From: Cercis canadensis
Lineage: Eukaryota > Streptophyta > Magnoliopsida > Fabales > Fabaceae
DNA: 64,000 nt
Reading direction: 5' to 3'
Assembly: GCA_003255065.1 (NCBI GenBank)
Contig: QAOA01001864.1
Location: forward strand, 72,217 to 136,216
The translations under genes and the position numbers were made by a program. Shown one piece after another: positions 51,517 through 64,000 of this stretch. The notes beneath the pieces are model-generated. The model was not told the DNA's origin. It ran no database searches and was given only the letters and a program-made list of their open reading frames with translations. The first letter of the stretch is position 1; every line of letters starts with the position of its first letter.

Positions 51517-53050
51517 TTCTGACTGTGGTTTTCCTTTCAATGAGAGCAACAAAGTGGTGTTCGGCAATGGAAGGTTATATAGAGAGAAAGAGCTTGAAGG
51601 CACTGCAAGAACAAGGAAAAGAGTGAAGGCTTTACGCAAGTTTGAACTGGGTGGGTTCGGAAAAAATTCTCACGGCTTTATAATTGAAAACGCGCAAAAA
51701 AGACAGAGTATTAAACGTATTATTATTATTCTCGAAGTATTATATAACCAAGAACTATATTGTTGACTAGCTTCTGTTTCCTTGTCTGGAATATCTGATG
51801 TTAAAACAGGGCCCCACTAATTGACCTTCTGTATAGTGCTCAATACAAGTCACCATTGCTGCATCCTTATTAAGGAAGAAAAGCTTGTTTCTTTTTCTTC
51901 ATAAGCTACTAATTAAATAATGAACTGATTAGTGATTAACATGGAGAAGAACACACTTTCTTGGAATGGATCTCCCCTATAAAATTGAAATATTATTGTT
52001 CTTGTTTGTTGATGGGAGTTGCCAGTTGGGATATCTTGTCACTTTTTTTTTTTTTTTAACCCAATAACATATTTCAATTTAAAAAATAAAAATAAAATCA
52101 CTCTCGCTCTCAGACACAAAACACACATTGCATTATACTTGTATCATGCATTTTGTCATGTTATTGAATTTTATAAGAACCAAAAAATTTAGATTCTTTT
52201 GCTATGTATTGAAAACTAGTTTAGAATAATGTATACTTACGAGATAGTGGAGGAAACTCAAAACTTACAATTTCTCTATGGAAATTAATTGTGGTGGTTT
52301 ATTATACTATAATGCAAAATTAAATAAAATGTGTTTTTTTATGTTCAAGCTTATAGAGCCATAAAGTAAAAGAGAATTGTTTGATACTCCATTGAGTTTA
52401 CTCCGGTTTTCTCCAATTATAAAAGAGAAAATCTATATGGTATCTAAATTAAGTAAATTTATGATGGAGTCCAATCACTTACTCAAACCCGCACTCAATG
52501 AGCATATTTGGAGGTACATTATGAGTGACTCGGTTTTTCAAGATTTTTGAGATGATAACAAAATCAAAAGTTGATTATACTCCAAACCTCCAATAATTTT
52601 TTTTTTCCGTTTTTACCCCACCCATATGGGTGAGATAGAATAGAATCCTCTTGATTTATTCATATTGGATTCTCTTAAACATAATATATCATTTCTTTCT
52701 ATTTTTATTTTCAGTGTCTGACTTTTGTCATCAATTTCTCTTATTCTCTCTAAAAAATTTAAAATCAAAGTAAAATTTCGTTTGTTTGAAAATTATGAGT
52801 TCAATGGAAGTATACTTCAAAAACATAGTTCAAGCAAAATTTATCTATACTTTTTCATCAGGTATCAGAAGCTTTATTTTCGACTTATTATTGTCAATCC
52901 TGCAGAATTTCCTTCTAGCAAGAAATAGTATAAACCTAGGTAGCACTGGTATGCCCTTTTCTGGGATGTACCCGTTTCGGGTATGCTTCCGAAACATGAA
53001 ACACGTACCTACCCTTGAAACGCCCAAATTTTTGTTTTTTTTTTTTTTTT
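51072..53050 (+). repeat. Duplicated block B, left part
   Basis: Direct copy of 43710-45730, about 7.36 kb to the right. Differences are rare single bases and small indels. The duplicate includes the left end of the hAT element and its GTATAAAC target repeat. Confidence 0.9.
51573..51583 (-). promoter_or_regulatory. TATA box of the membrane-protein gene
   Basis: The minus strand reads CTATATAACC after a CT-rich stretch, about 60 bases before the inferred ATG at 51516. The same box is kept in the copy A and copy C regions, though with 'ctatacaacc' there, which is a weaker match. Confidence 0.5.
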
Positions 53051-53575
53051 TTTTTAATTTTGCATTTCGAAACACACCATTTCATCAAAGAAATGCATAC
53101 GAAACGTTGAGCTGGTTGCGGTGAGAGGAAACAACGATGTTTTGCGACTTCCAAACGTCGTCGTTTGGAAGGGGGCGGAAATTAAAACTGAAGGAAACGG
53201 CGTCGTTTGGAAGGAGGCTGAAATTGAAACTCAAGGAAACGCCGTCGTTTTGAAAGAGGCGGAAATGGGCACTTATCAGAACAACACCGTTTTAGAATGC
53301 CCTGAAATCAAAATTCTCTTCTACCTTCTCCCAAAATTAGATCTTACAGCACTACAAAGCCCCAATTCTTTCAAAAATTTTCCTCTTTGTTAATTATTAC
53401 TTATTTATTAAGGATTAATGATTGATATTTTTAATATTTGGAGAATTTTAAGATTTTTTATTCTATATATATATATGACGTGGCGTACCCGTACTCCTAT
53501 TTTTTGAAAAATGTCGTATCGACGTTTTGTACCCGTTCCAAATACAAAACCTGTACCAGTACCCATGCTACATAG
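52936..53575. mobile_element. Non-autonomous hAT element, 640 bp, with 8-bp target duplication
   Basis: The ends CTAGGTAGCACTGGTAC and (complement) CTATGTAGCATGGGTAC match at 14 of 17 bases. They are flanked by a perfect 8-bp repeat, GTATAAAC (52928-52935 and 53576-53583), the target-site length of the hAT superfamily. The interior carries three 'AAACG(g/c/t)CGTCGTTT' words in tandem units of about 46 bases (about 53150-53260), which look like subterminal binding repeats. There is no transposase frame. It is shared with block A at the same target site. Confidence 0.85.
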
Positions 53576-53955
53576 GTATAAACCATCGATAATATGTGTA
53601 ACAGGTTGATCATTCACATCTACAATGGAAATCAATAATGTTCCTACCTTCAAATTTTACATTCATTGAAAATTTGCAAAATACCTTCATGACAAGGACA
53701 TATAAGTACATTGACATATATATATATATATAACGTGACGTATCCGTATCTCTATTTTTTTGAAAAATGTCGTATCGTCGTTTCGTACCCGTACCCGTGC
53801 TACGTAGGTATAAACCATCGACAATACGTGTAACAGGTTGATCATTCACATCTACAATGGAAATCAATAATGTTCCTACATTGAAATTTTACATTCATTG
53901 AAAATTTGGAAAATACCTTCATGACAAGGACATATAGGTACGTTGACATATTTCA
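53463..53955 (+). repeat. Two ~240-bp tandem units: hAT end plus flank (block B)
   Basis: Unit 1 contains the true right end of the 640-bp hAT and its target repeat. Unit 2 (from about 53718) repeats the last ~110 bases of the element, GTATAAAC and the flank. The second terminal copy (CTACGTAGCACGGGTAC on the complement) fits the left terminus slightly better than the first. Confidence 0.85.
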
Positions 53956-54215
53956 CCAAGTCCAGGTCCCCTTCAAGTTATAGAACATTGTTGATGATAA
54001 GTATTAAACATAAACCATTGCAAGGCACTGAAAGGTGAAATCTAACCAATTTATTGAATCATATTGAAGCCTTATCACTCTTCACAATCTAGTAACTAGA
54101 GTAAGGTGCCTATATGAGATTCAAGGCACAATGCAAGTTTGCCCCTAACTTTACACATCATACTCCGATTGTATCAGAAGAGGGAAAACAATTGCAAAAG
54201 AGAACATAGTGGAAG

Positions 54216-61310
<7,095 letters not shown>

Positions 61311-62614
61311 ACTTTACAAGATTTTCTGATGTTGGATCAGAAAACTGAGCAGAACTTTGAGACGGAAAATAATATCATTGAGGAATTAACGCGGAGAAAA
61401 AGGATACCATCTTTTAATGTGGAGACAAAGCTTTGGTACAACAAAATTGAATCAATAGTAAACAATTCTTTAGAAAAAGCTAACTAATATGGTTTACTAA
61501 GTGACTTTTGCATGCAAATTGTCAATGGATGGGGTCGTTTCTTAATTTCAACTATTTAATTGGTGATTCTGCAATTCCCTAAAACCTACAGCTGAAGGTT
61601 TTTGGGTGTGGTGGGTCCAAAAGTCTGAGGCACCAGTCCCATTTTTATTGGTTTGTCAGTATTGATACCCCAGTCCGTCCGGGTATTGTAAAACTAGCCT
61701 TTTCCATGTCTTCCAGCTTTTCATTGTGTACTTTTCGAGTCTTAGACAAGAAAAAATCAGTATGTATCAATCCATGTCATTTACGGGTACCTGTTATTGT
61801 CATAACCAGGTCTTTTCTGCCTCCTGCCATAGCTAATTTCTAAATTTCATTATCCTTGCAATTTCTTCGTTCTTTATTCAATTGCACTCGATAATTTGTG
61901 GCTTAAGTTGTACAAATGAGTTTGTGCAGTATTATATTTGGATTCATAATGTTTACATTTTCATCATTAAATTGCCCTTTAAATTTTATCAGAGTAAATT
62001 ACTACCTAAAAATTTTTGTTGCCCTAAAAAGTATGTAAGGTTGCAGCTTGAGATTACCCCATTTCAAAGATAAGGCATAAGTCATAGATCTCAAAAAAAA
62101 TAGACTGTTAGCAGTTGAATTCAAACTTATATCTTATAAGTAAAATGCTTCAACACTTACTAGTTGAACTAACTCCTATTGGTGCAAATACCATAATATC
62201 CTATACAATATTTGGACATTATTAGTCTGGAACATATGACTTTTCTTAAAACCTTCTCCTTAATGAAGATGAGAATATTGCAATTTGCTGCTATTAATTT
62301 TAACCCAAGAGGTATTATTATTGAAATCAACTAACAACTATGTATTTCACTCTTGATTTTAACTTAACTTATTACATCAAAATTTAAAATTTATGGAAAA
62401 TAACATACAAAGAAGCATATATGCATATAGATATTTTGTTTCAAATAACTATTTTTTTTATGTGTAAAAATTTATTTTAGTAAGATTTACTCTCGTTACC
62501 TCCTACCAAACAGACATTTAGTATTAAGAATAGATACAATTCCCTACGAATCATCATTTTAATTTATAGAAGGTATCTTTTCTTGAACTTTTCTTTAGTG
62601 TCATTTTAAAAAAT
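61311..62614. other. Upstream region of the LRR kinase, no gene supported
   Basis: The part next to 61310 should hold the kinase promoter (minus strand). 61560-61760 is less AT-rich and promoter-like. No reliable box could be fixed by eye, and no open frame looks coding. Confidence 0.4.
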
Positions 62615-62822
62615 TACAGATGAAGAATTTCTCGCATTCTTTTCTAGCCTTTGGAAAAATTGGTATGAATCAGGCAATGTTTATGTCATGTCATTTAAGA
62701 CTATGGATTGTTGTGGTAAACAAGTCTCCATTTACTTGCAAATATAATTGTAGGTTTCGTGATCATTTCATTGTTGATTAGTAAAAGACAATATTTCTTG
62801 ACAGTTTGAGATGGTTGGTCAC
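62615..62822 (+). pseudogene. Degenerate fragment of an LRK10-like receptor ectodomain, copy 1
   Basis: From 'attacagatgaagaattt' onward the DNA matches 63781-63996 for about 200 bases, with many substitutions and indels. It corresponds to the end of the extracellular exon and the start of the following intron in the better copy. No usable frame remains. Confidence 0.55.
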
Positions 62823-63483
62823 AAACGTCAGTAGTAAACCACAATTGACAATCTTGAGGTTATGCAAAATAACGCAGTTTGCACACTTGATACGATAGAC
62901 ATAGGTTGTAAGAGTTGTTAATAGATAGATCTTTTATTATCTATTATTATTATTATAGTTCTCTTATTATGGTATTGTGTAATAATTATTTAGGAAAAAT
63001 CTTTTGATCTTTTAGTCATTTAAATGTGCTAAGTCATATTATAAAGTAATCAATTATCAATAAACCAATTCTTAATTATGAATTGCATTAACACTGCTTC
63101 ACGAATCAAACAGAAAATGCGAGATAATATGTCGTATCTTTCCAAATTATCAAAACCAGACTGATCTGTAAGTGTAAGTACAAAAATTGTCAATAAAGTC
63201 TGTCATCTCGATCGCCACAATCATCTATCCAACACCTACAATGAAACTGGAAAGCTTTCAGTGGAACACTGGAAAAGATACAAAATTTGAAGGACAATAT
63301 CTGCCTTTTCTAGATTTTTTTTTGTCTACGATCGGTGAGATCTTTTTGTACACATGGGAATGTGACAAAGACTTAGTGCCAATTGAGCTGAGTCTCACCG
63401 ACTTTTCCAAAGAAATTTCCAGTCTGCATTAAATGGATACTTGTGCATAGTTATAATCTGGTAGAACTGGTTCTGATAGAAAT

Positions 63484-63896
63484 TATATTATGGTAGGCAC
63501 CGAGTGCAGGCCATTGCTGCCACTAATTCTTCTACCCTTAGATCCATAAGTGCCGGAGTTGACGACAATAACTGCCCTACCATTGCTGTTAACTCTATAT
63601 CATACAACAATTTCACAGATGCTTTTTTGGAGAAACTGAGATATATCCACTTTTACTATAGGGCCGATGCAATAACATTCGTGAGTTGCGAAAATCATGT
63701 GTTGGCGGGCATTGCACCACCTTGTACTGCTGGCTACGATTCTTCAACAAGAAAATATAGTTATGTACTTTTCAACAAATTACAGATGAAGAATTTTGGT
63801 ATTTATCAGGTAGTTTCTATGTCATGTCATTTAAGATTTTCTAAGGCAACAAATTATTGGGGTAACCAAGTCTCTTCTGCTTCCTTCAAGAGATAA
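63484..63896 (+). pseudogene. Fragment of an LRK10-like (WAK-associated) receptor ectodomain, copy 2
   Basis: The open frame reads LYYGRHRVQAIAATNSSTLR...SAGVDDNNCPTI...NSISYNNF..., then ITFVSCENHVLAGIAPPC, then YSYVLFN. This pattern (VQAI..N, VDAG-like, NCxxI, FVSCENPV-like, APC, YSYV) is that of the GUB_WAK/WAK-associated ectodomain of leaf-rust-10-type receptor kinases, where it binds wall polymers or other ligands outside the cell. In-frame stops lie just upstream, so the N-terminal CGN...SYPF part is missing. A stop at 63894 precedes any membrane helix. The window ends before a kinase could be seen, so a broken gene is likely but a first exon with an upstream partner is not excluded. Confidence 0.55.
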
Positions 63897-64000
63897 TTGT
63901 CAGTTTCACTATTATTGAGATTGCATTATCATTTCATTGATGATGCGAAGAAAACACTACTTATTGGCTGCTTTATATGGCTGGTCCTAAACTTTTTGAA

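Noticed and set aside
53121-53393. 90-codon frame with repeated VVWKEAEI-like units
   Set aside because: It lies in the subterminal repeats of the non-autonomous hAT element and follows from the tandem AAACGnCGTCGTTT units.
63187-63432. 81-codon frame before the LRK10-like fragment
   Set aside because: No match to the receptor ectodomain pattern, and other frames are interrupted. It could not be tied to either gene.

Overview
The window is nuclear DNA of a dicot plant, probably a rosid. It is AT-rich, has short exons bounded by GT-AG introns, and carries typical plant families: LBD, WOX, ROP, RABA, GDSL lipase, CYP82 and LRR receptor kinase. Short palindromic transposons lie between the genes. 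Species cannot be read from the sequence. No CRISPR, rRNA or tRNA gene was seen.

Layout: 1-7350 has no supported gene; it holds small inverted-repeat elements and a cluster of TGACG motifs near 2.2 kb. An LBD transcription factor (minus) lies at 7.36-8.42 kb, with a likely 5' UTR exon to about 9.0 kb. A seven-exon ROP GTPase (plus) lies at 11.94-13.49 kb. About 7 kb of AT-rich DNA follows, then a WOX9-type homeobox gene (plus) at 21.25-23.14 kb. A RABA1-type GTPase with a 2.2 kb intron (plus) is at 29.81-32.64 kb. A small tail-region membrane protein (minus) is at 37.02-37.40 kb. A five-exon GDSL esterase/lipase (plus) is at 38.35-40.10 kb and is followed directly by a broken CYP82-like P450.

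From about 41.7 to 54.0 kb the DNA is a patchwork of local direct duplications. A gene for an unknown 121-residue multi-pass membrane protein is present whole at 51 kb and truncated at 43.7 kb. Both copies are followed by the same non-autonomous hAT insertion with the same 8-bp target duplication, so the block was copied after the insertion. A CACTA end, LTR-like fossils and several single N bases also lie here, so part of the structure may be an assembly effect.

A 19-exon LRR receptor kinase of the HPCA1 type (minus) fills 54.2-61.3 kb. Its cysteine-rich ectodomain module appears twice in frame, with an N at the join. Two degenerate fragments of an LRK10-like receptor ectodomain (plus) close the window.

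The genes do not form one pathway; they look like an ordinary stretch of plant chromosome. I found no clear new system. The best leads are the duplicated cysteine module in the receptor kinase, the duplicated membrane-protein block, and the two small membrane proteins of unknown function.
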